NCBI RefSeq assembly: GCF_003932755.1
Contig: NZ_CP024202.1
Coordinates: 4,464,001 to 4,528,000, forward strand
Direction: 5' to 3'
Source: Methylomicrobium sp. wino1
GTDB lineage: Bacteria > Pseudomonadota > Gammaproteobacteria > Methylococcales > Methylomonadaceae
DNA: 64,000 bases
Below, in pieces: positions 20,515 to 28,979 of the stretch; position 1 is the stretch's first letter, and each line of letters begins with the position of its first letter. Both the position numbers and the translations under genes were made by a program. The notes beneath the pieces were generated by a model. The model ran no database searches. It was not told the origin of the DNA and worked only from the letters and a program-made list of their open reading frames with translations.

Positions 20515-20668
20515 GAGGGTACGGTTGCTCGATTGACAGGTGTCGGCGGCAGGGCAGATTTTTGCTCCTGCAAAATCTGCATTCATGCCATCCTTAGCAA
20601 TCAGTCGCCGCCGTCAAGCCTACATGGAGGTATTTACGGCGTCCTTTCAAGCGAGTAATCGTACCCTC
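20515..20668. repeat. Dispersed inverted-repeat element, class A short copy
   Basis: Left arm GAGGGTACGGTTGCTCGATT mirrors the right arm ending CAAGCGAGTAATCGTACCCTC. The interior has GGCGGCAGGGCAGATTTTTG and GCCGCCGTCAAGCC, shared with copies at 28.5, 39.9, 47.7 and 48.7 kb. It lies between a class B copy and another repeat, making a repeat cluster between the oxidase and the ATPase gene. Confidence 0.75.
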
Positions 20669-20775
20669 TTCCACGCTCAGTGTATTGGAAAGTAATTTTT
20701 GACTATTTCCTGAATGGTTTATTTTGTAGGAAAGAGAACCGTTTCAACAGCTAACGCGAATATAGCCTTATTTAA

Positions 20776-20990
20776 TGTATAACAATCGTAGATGCGGAGT
20801 GCCCGTCAAAGAACGCCGTAAACCCAGCACCTAAATTATCCAAGACAATTAACCATGACAATGGGCTATGGAATTTAAATACTGGGTAAATACGTCCATG
20901 CGGGTCCCTAGCCTAGCGTTAGGTGAGGGACCGAGCACCCCAGGGCCTCCTTCGGCACTGCCGAAATTTGAAGTGCGAATCGCTCAACAA
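20776..20990. repeat. Dispersed inverted-repeat element, mixed class
   Basis: The left part has AACGCCGTAAACCCAGCACC and the AGCACCTAAATTATCC module; the right part has CCTCCTTCGGCACTGCCG and GAAATTTGAAGTGCG, a class B end. It abuts the 3' end of the ATPase fusion gene (stop at 21037). Confidence 0.7.
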
Positions 20991-21036
20991 ATTCGGATAG
21001 ATCCGGTGTTGAAAGCACGAAGACCGACGGATATTT

Positions 21037-24000
21037 CTATTTCGAAACCGTTTTCGTTACGCATCTCGTTATCCATTTTCTCGTTTCGTCGAGCACTAAA
21101 ACGCTCGAAGCAACCAGTGTCGCAACCAGCCAGTCGACCGGATTCAGTGCTGTCGTTCCAAATACCTTTTGTGCGGGCGGCCAATGAACGACCACGATTT
21201 GTAGCAAAACGACGACAAACAGCGCGAACCATAATTTTCGGTTATGAAAAAAATTGCGGTTGAACGCCGTTTCGTGCTCGGCTCGGGCGTTGAATACGTT
21301 AAAGAACTGATACAGCACAAAGGTCGTAAATGCCATCGTAACTGCATATTCAGGATTGCCCTGGTCAAGACTATAGGTAAATACCGACAAGGTACCGATC
21401 ATCATCGTCATGCCATAAGCCACCAAGCGCAGCAAACGACCGCCGGAAAGAATCTGCGCGCCTGGACGACGTGGTGTTTCTTGCATCAAACCGCTACGAG
21501 CCGGTTCGATACCGAGCGTCATCGCCGGCGGACCGTCCATGATGATGTTGATCCACAGCAGTTGGATCGCCGTAAACGGCATCGGCAACGCCAATAACGT
21601 GGATGCCAACACCGTCAAAATAGCGGCAATGTTTGTCGAAAGCTGGAATCGCACGAACTTGATGATATTGTCGTAAATAACCCGTCCTTCCTCAACCGCA
21701 TGAACGATAGTCGCGAAGTTGTCGTCGGTCAACACCAGCGTGGCGGCCTCTCGCGTCACCGCCGTGCCGGTGACGCCCATTGCGACACCGATATCGGCTG
21801 CTTTGAGGGCCGGCGCATCGTTCACGCCATCGCCGGTCATCGCGGTGATATGACCGCCGGATTTCAGTGCGTTCAGAATCGCAACCTTGTGCTGCGGCGA
21901 GACTCGTGCGAATACAGCGATATCGTCAATGCGCTGGCTCAATTCGTTCGGCGACATCCGGTCGAGTTCGGCGCCGGTAACGACGCCCCCCGACAGACCC
22001 AACTCGTTCGCGATCGCCTCCGCGGTCGCTTTATGGTCGCCGGTAATCATTTTGACTTGAATTCCCGCCGTTTTGCAGTGCGTGACGGCTTCCGCCGCTT
22101 CGGCTCGGGGCGGGTCCATCAAACCGACCAGGCCTAAAAACTCCCACGCTTCGGTCCATCGCCAAAGATCGCCTTTCGGGTCGAATTCATTCGCCGCGAT
22201 TTCCCGCCTAGCGACGGCAAGCACCCTCAACGCGCTGTTGGCGAGGCGATCATGTTCGGTTTTGATTCTGTCGAGCGACGACTCATCGAGCGGCTCCGTA
22301 TCGTTATCGCCGAGGCAAAAGCGCGAATGCTTCAACAAAACATCGGGTGCGCCTTTGATAAACATGTCCACAACGTTTTCGCGCCGATGGAAAGTGGCCA
22401 TGAACTTGTGCGCAGAATCGAAAGGAATTTCCGCAATTCTCGGCGAACGTTCCTGTTCGAGAGCGGGGTCGAGCCCGCTTTTTTGCGTCAATACGAAAAG
22501 CGCGCCTTCGGTCGGATCACCAATCAACTCGCCGTCTCGTACGCTCGACTCGGTACAGAGCGCCATCGGCAGCAAAAACGGTCGCCAATCCCGATCGCCG
22601 GAGCTTTCGATACGGCCATCGGACCGATACCCTTCGCCTGTGACATCGAAACGTTGACCGGCATACCATCCCGAACGGGCCGTCATCTGATTGAGCGTCA
22701 ACGTGCCGGTCTTGTCGGTGCAAATGACCGTAGTCGATCCGAGCGTTTCGACCGAAGCCAGTTTTTTGAGAATCGCGCGTTTTCTCGCCATTCGCCACAT
22801 ACCGATTGACAGCGTCACAGTGACGACGGCGGGAAGCCCTTCCGGCACCGAAGCCACGGCCAGTGCAATAGCCGTCATGGCCGCATCGGTCCACGGGGCT
22901 CCGCGTTGTATCGTCAGCGCAAAGATAATCAGCACGATCGCGCCGGCGAGAACAGCCAGGCGCTTGCCTAAAACATCGAGTTGTCTTTGCAGCGGCGAAG
23001 GCGAATCGGGTGCTTTCGCAATCATTTCTGCCAAATCACCCATGACCGTACGCATCCCTGTGTCGGTGATTATCATTGTCGCCCGCCCTCTTGTGACGAC
23101 CGTATTCATAAACAAGAGGTTGTTTTGTTCGGCCAACGGCAAATCGTCTAGATCCAGCTTTTCATGTGTCTTCGCAACGGCTTGCGATTCGCCGGTCAAC
23201 GCCGATTCCTGCACTTCGAGACTGTGGGCTTCGACCAAGCGGCCGTCTGCCGGCACCCGATCGCCGGCTTCGAGCAAAACGATATCGCCAGGCACCAATT
23301 CCACCGCATCGATCTCCTGCATTTGTCCGTCGCGCCGCACTTTTGCACGCGGCGCCAACATGCTTTTCAATGACGCCAATGTCTGTTCGGCACGATGTTC
23401 TTGATAAAAGCCCAAACCGGCATTGAAAGCGACGACGATCAAAATTACGATGGCATCTTTCAAATCACCGATAAACCAGGCCAGCAGGGCCGCCAATAAC
23501 AAAACGACGATCAGAAAACTTTTGAATTGATCGAGAAATTTAAGCCAAAGCGGACGCGGCGGCGATTCAGTCAAACAGTTTTCGCCGTGCAATTTTAGCC
23601 GATGACGGGCTTCTGCCGTGGTCAGTCCCGTTACCGAATCGGTTGCGAATTCCGCAGCCACCGTCTCGACCCCAAGCGTATGCCACGATCCGCGCTGGCG
23701 ATTTATCGACGCGGACGATCGATCATCCAGATCGATCGATGCAGCTCGATTATCGTCGTTGACCTCGGCATTGAATTCGCGGATGAAGATTTCCCAAAAC
23801 GCGACAAATAGAGCGGCAATCAACGGTCCGATCACGAATCCGTTCATGCCGAACCAGACTAAACCGCCGAGCGTCGACAACAATACGATATAGTCGGGCA
23901 GTTTAGTGTCACGGCCAACCAGTATCGGTCTTAATAAATTGTCGACCAAACCGATCACGCCGGCACCGAAACCGATCAGAATCAAGCCATGCTCCCAGTC

Positions 24001-24912
24001 GCCGACAGCAAACAAATAAATCGCGACCGGCATCCAGATTAGCCCAGCGCCGATAACCGGAATCAGCGACAATAGCGCCATCACGACGCCCCATAGCAAC
24101 GCGCCTTGTATGCCGAGCAACGCAAAAATGATTCCGCCCAATGCACCTTGAACTGCGGCGACCGTCAGATTGCCTTTGACGGTTGCTCTGATGACTTCAG
24201 TTAATTTCGCGAAGAGTAATTTTTCGCGCTCGTCTCCTAGAGGCAAAGCTTTTATCAATAACGCCAGCAAAGCATGACTGTCGCGCAACATGAAAAATGC
24301 GACGTACAACGTCAAGCCAAGGCTGACGACAAACTCCATCGTGCTTTGACCTATCTGAACGGCATTCTGGGCAATATGACGGCTGACAATGATCGCTGCG
24401 TTCGAGAGATGTTCCTTAAAGATATCCAGATCGAGATGCAGGCGTTCCAGCAAGCCTGGAACCGCCGGAAACCCCTGTTTGATTTGAGCGATATAACGGC
24501 TGAAATCGATGTCGCCGCTTTGCAGTCGCTGATACAGTTCCGCACCTTCCTGAAAAAAAGACACAACAACGAACAGGGCCGGAGCGATGCCGACCAGAAG
24601 GCAAATCGCCAATGTCGCGAGCGCCGCCGGATTCGGACGCCCCCACAGCTTGACAAGGCGCACATACAGCGGGTGAAACAACATTCCGATCACGCAAGCC
24701 CAAAAAACGGCGCTGAAAAAGGGTTCGAGCAAATGCAAGAACAACAACGTGACCAGGACGAGCATCAATAGAAACGATCCATGCTCTAATCGGATGCGGA
24801 AACGGTCGGAATAACCGGTACCGCGATGAGCGGAATGCTCGGGTCTGTCTTTGGTTACTGTTTTATTATCTTCGTCTCGCATCGTCATCAATTCCGTTAC
24901 ACTGAGCTTCAT
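21037..24912 (-). CDS. AI-2E/PerM-family permease fused to a P2-type (calcium-like) cation ATPase
   Basis: One uninterrupted frame of 1291 residues. Residues about 40-375 are an AI-2E/PerM permease with about eight membrane helices, including FFMLRDSHALLALL and the terminal GFVIGPLIAALFVAFWEIF. After a polar linker (about 376-400), SWHTLGVETVAAEF begins a full P-type ATPase: actuator TGES (ALTGESQAV), VPEGLPAVVT in helix M4, phosphorylated Asp D733 in DKTGTLT, MITGDHKATA, GDGVNDAPALK and C-terminal membrane domain with NIIMDGPPAMTLG. M4 and M6 resemble calcium or manganese pumps (P2A). Each half has its usual length. A fused protein in one chain is unusual; the ion and permease substrate are unknown. 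The first in-frame ATG is chosen; a start at the M ten codons in is possible. Confidence 0.88.
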   Translation of the reverse strand: MKLSVTELMTMRDEDNKTVTKDRPEHSAHRGTGYSDRFRIRLEHGSFLLMLVLVTLLFLHLLEPFFSAVFWACVIGMLFHPLYVRLVKLWGRPNPAALATLAICLLVGIAPALFVVVSFFQEGAELYQRLQSGDIDFSRYIAQIKQGFPAVPGLLERLHLDLDIFKEHLSNAAIIVSRHIAQNAVQIGQSTMEFVVSLGLTLYVAFFMLRDSHALLALLIKALPLGDEREKLLFAKLTEVIRATVKGNLTVAAVQGALGGIIFALLGIQGALLWGVVMALLSLIPVIGAGLIWMPVAIYLFAVGDWEHGLILIGFGAGVIGLVDNLLRPILVGRDTKLPDYIVLLSTLGGLVWFGMNGFVIGPLIAALFVAFWEIFIREFNAEVNDDNRAASIDLDDRSSASINRQRGSWHTLGVETVAAEFATDSVTGLTTAEARHRLKLHGENCLTESPPRPLWLKFLDQFKSFLIVVLLLAALLAWFIGDLKDAIVILIVVAFNAGLGFYQEHRAEQTLASLKSMLAPRAKVRRDGQMQEIDAVELVPGDIVLLEAGDRVPADGRLVEAHSLEVQESALTGESQAVAKTHEKLDLDDLPLAEQNNLLFMNTVVTRGRATMIITDTGMRTVMGDLAEMIAKAPDSPSPLQRQLDVLGKRLAVLAGAIVLIIFALTIQRGAPWTDAAMTAIALAVASVPEGLPAVVTVTLSIGMWRMARKRAILKKLASVETLGSTTVICTDKTGTLTLNQMTARSGWYAGQRFDVTGEGYRSDGRIESSGDRDWRPFLLPMALCTESSVRDGELIGDPTEGALFVLTQKSGLDPALEQERSPRIAEIPFDSAHKFMATFHRRENVVDMFIKGAPDVLLKHSRFCLGDNDTEPLDESSLDRIKTEHDRLANSALRVLAVARREIAANEFDPKGDLWRWTEAWEFLGLVGLMDPPRAEAAEAVTHCKTAGIQVKMITGDHKATAEAIANELGLSGGVVTGAELDRMSPNELSQRIDDIAVFARVSPQHKVAILNALKSGGHITAMTGDGVNDAPALKAADIGVAMGVTGTAVTREAATLVLTDDNFATIVHAVEEGRVIYDNIIKFVRFQLSTNIAAILTVLASTLLALPMPFTAIQLLWINIIMDGPPAMTLGIEPARSGLMQETPRRPGAQILSGGRLLRLVAYGMTMMIGTLSVFTYSLDQGNPEYAVTMAFTTFVLYQFFNVFNARAEHETAFNRNFFHNRKLWFALFVVVLLQIVVVHWPPAQKVFGTTALNPVDWLVATLVASSVLVLDETRKWITRCVTKTVSK

Positions 24913-25060
24913 CGGATCGGGCTAATATAGCAGAAGCCGAACTGCCCATAACGCTTCGTTTCGTCTTTGCTACAAAAATCGTTATGAAATTGCCAAATTC
25001 GATGTTGAAGATGGGTTAAGGATTTGGGCGTAAATAAATTTCCTATTTTACGGAGGATTC

Positions 25061-25162
25061 CTAGCCGTCGCGAAAGCAGAAAAAGATCGTGACCGTGATG
25101 ACCGTCAATTGCATGACAAAATGGCCGATGCCGCCGAGAATTAAAGAATATAGGCCGCACAT
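25061..25162 (-). pseudogene. Possible remnant of an AI-2E/PerM permease gene
   Basis: A 33-codon frame from ATG 25160-25162 to TAG 25061-25063 reads ILGGIGHFVMQLTVITVTIF and then FCFRDG. This matches the AI-2E helix that ends in FF-x-x-R-D-G/S, compare FVVSLGLTLYVAFFMLRDS in the neighbouring fusion protein. Nothing before or after continues the family. I read it as a decayed fragment of a second permease gene, just upstream of the fusion gene on the same strand. The match is by eye over about 25 residues. Confidence 0.4.
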
Positions 25163-25458
25163 CCTATCTTGAATTTTAAAATGGATGATTTTATGGGAAC
25201 CATAGCAGCAAAGTTCTGGTTAAATAAGGCAGAAGCAAAACTTAAAAACACATAACTCTCAAAACCCTTGCTCATAATTCTTTCTTTTTTGTGGAAAAGG
25301 GATAGGGTTAAATTAAAGACATCAATTGGGTAATATCCGGTCAAATTTTCTACCAGGGGGCTCGGTTTAACGATTGCAAACCTCGTAACTAAACTCGAGA
25401 GCTTTTCACTCCGGATTTTACATACAGCTTTTTGGTTTTTTATAAATAGGAGGCATCG

Positions 25459-26742
25459 TTGGATATTGCTCTACTGGTTATTCTCATCATTTTAAACGGC
25501 TTATTCGCAATGTCAGAGATTGCGTTGGTGACAGCCCGCAAAAACAGACTTCAAAAACTGGCGGATGACGGCGATAAAGCATCAGGAATCGCTATACGTC
25601 TCGGTAGTAAACCCACTCAGTTCTTATCGACAATTCAGATTGGTATAACCGCAATCGGTATTCTCAATGGGATAGTCGGTGAGGCCGCGTTGGCTGGTCC
25701 GCTTGCTGAAATTTTAATCGGACTTGGCATTGAACAAAAAGTCAGTGCCGCAGGTTCCACTGCGATAGTAGTAGTGGGAATAACCTATGTTTCTATTGTC
25801 ATAGGCGAACTGGTCCCGAAGAGGATAGCGCAATACAATGCCGAAGGTATCGCTCGTTTCGTAGCGCGCCCGATATCGATTCTGGCGAAACTGTCTCGTC
25901 CATTTGTTTTTTTCCTATCTGTGTCGACCGATAGTTTGTTGCTTTTGATTGGTAAAAAGGAGTTGAGCAGCACCAACATCACCGAACAGGATATCCACGC
26001 GATGTTGGCCGAAGGCAAAGAGTCGGGGGTAATTGAAGTACAAGAACACGATATGGTACGTAACGTGTTCCGGCTTGACGAACGTCAGATAGCCTCACTG
26101 ATGACGCCGCGTAGTGAAATTGTGTATTTGGACATCGACAAGTCACTCGAAGAAGGTATCGAACACCTGATTCAATCGGGCCATTCGTGTTTTCCGGTGT
26201 GTCGCGGCGGATTGCATGTGATTCTTGGTGTTATCAGCGCCAAACAGATGCTAAGACAGCGTTTGACGACCGAGACCGACCGTATCATCGAATTTTTGCT
26301 TCCAGCCGTTTATGTGCCCGAGTCATTGACAGGAATGAAATTACTGGAGCAATTTCGGGAATCCGGCGTCCAAATGGTTTTTGTTGTCGATGAGTACGGA
26401 GAGATATTAGGGCTCATTACGTTGCACGATGTTTTGGAGGCACTGGTCGGTGAATTCAAACCTCGCGACCCGGAGGATGTCTGGGCAGTTCAACGTGTGG
26501 ACGGATCTTGGTTGCTGGACGGCTTAATTCCTATTCCGGTGCTCAAAGATCGGCTCGATTTAAAGTCGGTACCTGAAGAAAATAAAGGCAGATATAACAC
26601 GCTTAGCGGAATGATGATGTGGCTGATCGGAAGTCTTCCGCGTACTGGCGACGTAGCTAAATGGGAGCGATGGCGGCTTGAAGTTGTCGACTTAGACGGC
26701 AATCGAATCGATAAGGTGCTGGCCAGCCAGTTGCCTGATTAG
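25459..26742 (+). CDS. CNNM/CorC-family membrane protein (DUF21, CBS pair, CorC-HlyC domain)
   Basis: 427 residues, TTG start at 25459 supported by TAGGAGG six bases upstream. Residues 1-185 form the DUF21 membrane domain (ARKNRLQKLADDGD then LSTIQIGITAIGILNGI). A CBS pair follows (MTPRSEIVYLDIDKSLEEGI ... FVVDEYGEILGLITLHDVLE) and the C-terminal CorC/HlyC domain (GSWLLDGLIPIPVLKDRLDL). These proteins are linked to magnesium or other metal transport (CNNM, CorC, MpfA) and are often misnamed haemolysins. It stands alone, divergent from the permease-ATPase gene. Confidence 0.88.
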   Translation: MDIALLVILIILNGLFAMSEIALVTARKNRLQKLADDGDKASGIAIRLGSKPTQFLSTIQIGITAIGILNGIVGEAALAGPLAEILIGLGIEQKVSAAGSTAIVVVGITYVSIVIGELVPKRIAQYNAEGIARFVARPISILAKLSRPFVFFLSVSTDSLLLLIGKKELSSTNITEQDIHAMLAEGKESGVIEVQEHDMVRNVFRLDERQIASLMTPRSEIVYLDIDKSLEEGIEHLIQSGHSCFPVCRGGLHVILGVISAKQMLRQRLTTETDRIIEFLLPAVYVPESLTGMKLLEQFRESGVQMVFVVDEYGEILGLITLHDVLEALVGEFKPRDPEDVWAVQRVDGSWLLDGLIPIPVLKDRLDLKSVPEENKGRYNTLSGMMMWLIGSLPRTGDVAKWERWRLEVVDLDGNRIDKVLASQLPD

Positions 26743-26925
26743 AATTCCGAACGGACGTCTCGGCAGTGTGATTGATATTGTAATCAATTAATTAAAAGAT
26801 AATTCTTGTCAAGACGGAAAGAATATAATTCTATCGATAGCCCTGGTGATTAAATATTTATCGCTTTGTTTTTTCAGGAACAATCCTATCACTTTGGATC
26901 CGGTACAATCTATACCCTTTGCTAG

Positions 26926-27051
26926 TCAAATTTCGGCGGCAGGGAAAGCCGCCGTCAAGCCTACACAGACCTATTCACGGCGTCCTATCAAGCGAGTTAC
27001 CGAACCCGCTACGAAACTCATAGCACAAGGAAGTTATTTTTCACGAAATCC
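26926..27051. repeat. Dispersed inverted-repeat element, class A, abutting the ubi gene stop codon
   Basis: GGCGGCAGGGAAAGCCGCCG, then TTCACGGCGTCCTATCAAGC, TACCGAACCCGC and the end AAGTTATTTTTCACGAAATCC at 27031-27051. The next three bases (TTA, 27052-27054) are the reverse-strand TAA stop of the ubiquinone hydroxylase gene. The left end is decayed. The AT-rich segment 26743-26925 holds nothing else I can name. Confidence 0.8.
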
Positions 27052-28299
27052 TTAGTACGAACCTGGCGTGCGCCGGATATCTCGAAAAGTCTCACCCTTA
27101 GCCAACTTAGGCAAATCTCCATCCAAACCCATTGCGGCCCGCATGATTTTTTTCTTGGCCGGCATAATACGCTCAGCTAGGCCCAAACCCAAATTACGGA
27201 AAAACTTGACCGGAGCGATCTCATTACTGAAAACACGGTAAAAAACATCCATGACCGTCATCATTCTGAGATTATCGACACGTCTTGCCTTTTCATAACG
27301 CATTAATTCCGGCAATGCACCTATATCGCACCCAGCCCGATAAGCCTCCAGCAAAACTTCTACCAACGCAGCAGCATCGAGCAAACCGATATTGACGCCT
27401 TGACCGGCCAATGGATTAATCATATGCGCAGCATCACCGACCAAAGCGACACCGGGTCTCACATAATTTTGAGCGTGCTGCCGTTTCAACGGAAACGAAG
27501 CAGCGCCCAAAATAGCATTAATTCGTCCAAGACATTCCGGAAACGCATCGATTAACTCCTCCAGCAATTGATCGCTGGGTAAGGATTTTAACCGCTTGAT
27601 TGCGTCAGGAGAGTTATACCAAACCAATGACGCGTGTCGACCGGTTAACGGCAAAAAAGCCTGTGGACCGCTCGACACGAATCGTTGCCAAGTAATATCT
27701 TGCTGAGGATAATCGGTTGCCACATAAATCACCAGCGCATGCTGTTTATAATCCCAACCGGTCACGCCGATCCCCGCGATCTGCCGAACTTTCGAATTCC
27801 CTCCGTCTGCGCCGACTAAGACATTTGTCGTCAAAATTGTACCGTCATCCAGCTCGACCATCGAACGATGACCATCGCCATCTAAGCCGTAATCGATGCG
27901 CTTAATGCTCGCCGGACAAAATAAATTGACATTATCGAAATCCTGTAAACGCTCCAACAAAGCTAATTGGGTTACCCGGTTTTCGACGATATATCCCAAC
28001 TCACTGTGATCAATGTCGTCACTGCAAAATTCGGTATCGCCGACGGTTTCCCATACTCGCATGCGCCGGAAAGGGCAATAACGACGACTCAGAACCCCCT
28101 GCCACGCGCCGACCGCCTCCAAAATATGCCGGGAGGCAATACTCAAGGCGGACACTCTAAGATCATGGGGTTGGCCTGAAGAAAACTCATCGGGGAATAC
28201 TTGTTCGATCAGGGCAACCTTAAGACCACTTCCGCCTAGTCCGCAAGCCACTGCCGCCCCTACCATTCCCCCACCGACTACTACAACATCAAAATTCAT
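27052..28299 (-). CDS. FAD-dependent ubiquinone-biosynthesis hydroxylase, UbiH/UbiF/VisC family
   Basis: 415 residues from ATG 28297-28299, where MNFDVVVVGGGMVGAAVACG gives the FAD Rossmann motif at once; a start nine codons earlier is possible but adds an untypical leader. The DG motif (LVGADGGNSKVRQIAG) and the GD motif (GVALVGDAAHMINPLAGQG) are intact. These enzymes hydroxylate the ubiquinone ring at C5, C6 or C1; the exact position cannot be assigned from motifs. The stop TAA is immediately followed by GGATTTCGTG, the end of a dispersed repeat. Confidence 0.88.
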   Translation of the reverse strand: MNFDVVVVGGGMVGAAVACGLGGSGLKVALIEQVFPDEFSSGQPHDLRVSALSIASRHILEAVGAWQGVLSRRYCPFRRMRVWETVGDTEFCSDDIDHSELGYIVENRVTQLALLERLQDFDNVNLFCPASIKRIDYGLDGDGHRSMVELDDGTILTTNVLVGADGGNSKVRQIAGIGVTGWDYKQHALVIYVATDYPQQDITWQRFVSSGPQAFLPLTGRHASLVWYNSPDAIKRLKSLPSDQLLEELIDAFPECLGRINAILGAASFPLKRQHAQNYVRPGVALVGDAAHMINPLAGQGVNIGLLDAAALVEVLLEAYRAGCDIGALPELMRYEKARRVDNLRMMTVMDVFYRVFSNEIAPVKFFRNLGLGLAERIMPAKKKIMRAAMGLDGDLPKLAKGETFRDIRRTPGSY

Positions 28300-28431
28300 T
28301 TTTAATTTGGACTCCGTAATTAACATTTACAAATAGTTAACCCAGCACATTCGACAATGCTCAAAACACACAACCGAACCGCCCACAACGATCAACTTTC
28401 GAGCCAAAGATTGACTAAGACTATAACAATT

Positions 28432-28774
28432 TCAGCAATTCCCAATTTGGGGATCAAAAAGGGTGTGGAGTATGCTTGGCGAGGATGTCGGCAGCAGGGC
28501 AGATTTTTGCTCCTGCAAAATCTGCATTCACGCCATCCATGGCGCTTGCAGATTTTTGCTCCTCGGCAACTGCTGAGTGACATGGATGTAATGAATACAG
28601 AAACATTTTTCTGCCCTGCGTCGCCTAAAGCGCCTACTGTTGGTGCCCTATACTACACGCCATCCTTGGCGTTCGAGCTGCCGCCAAGCCCCCCATGGAT
28701 GAGTTTACGGCGTTCCTCGACAAGCATACCCCACACCCTAAGATCGGCGAAACTGCTCAAACTGGGAATTGCTG
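28432..28774. repeat. Dispersed inverted-repeat element with long arms (class A interior)
   Basis: Left CAGCAATTCCCA ... GGGTGTGGAGTATGCTTG is mirrored at right by CAAGCATACCCCACACCC ... TGGGAATTGCTG, giving arms of about 55 bp with mismatches. The interior is shared with 39.9 kb: GGGCAGATTTTTGCTCCT, TTTTTCTGCCC and CGCCTAAAGCGCCTACTGTT. It fills most of the gap before gltB. Confidence 0.75.
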
Positions 28775-28886
28775 ATAACAATTTGCATCTAAATGACTTA
28801 AAATGCGACTCATGATATCATTTGCAGGTTTCTCTGAACGCAATTGCCTGCATAACTCATTGCATCGCCAATGCAAACCACTCTGG

Positions 28887-28914
28887 TTGAACAATTAAAA
28901 CCGGACTCTATCAT
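28887..28914 (+). promoter_or_regulatory. Candidate promoter of the glutamate synthase gene
   Basis: TTGAAC (28887-28892), 16-bp spacer, TATCAT (28909-28914), 65 nt before the gltB ATG and just outside the repeat element. A sigma-54 site, expected in some nitrogen genes, was not seen. Found by eye. Confidence 0.35.
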
Positions 28915-28979
28915 GCATTGCGAGAAAAACGAACTACTAACGCTGTTGATCACAGCATGACTGGAACGGGCTGGATATA

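Noticed and set aside
25141-25344. Small minus-strand frame with a possible 44-residue protein
   Set aside because: No good ribosome-binding site or family, in a decayed region next to the permease fragment.
28300-28979. CRISPR-like or direct repeat array before gltB
   Set aside because: The repeats are inverted arms of one element with no regular spacers and no cas genes.
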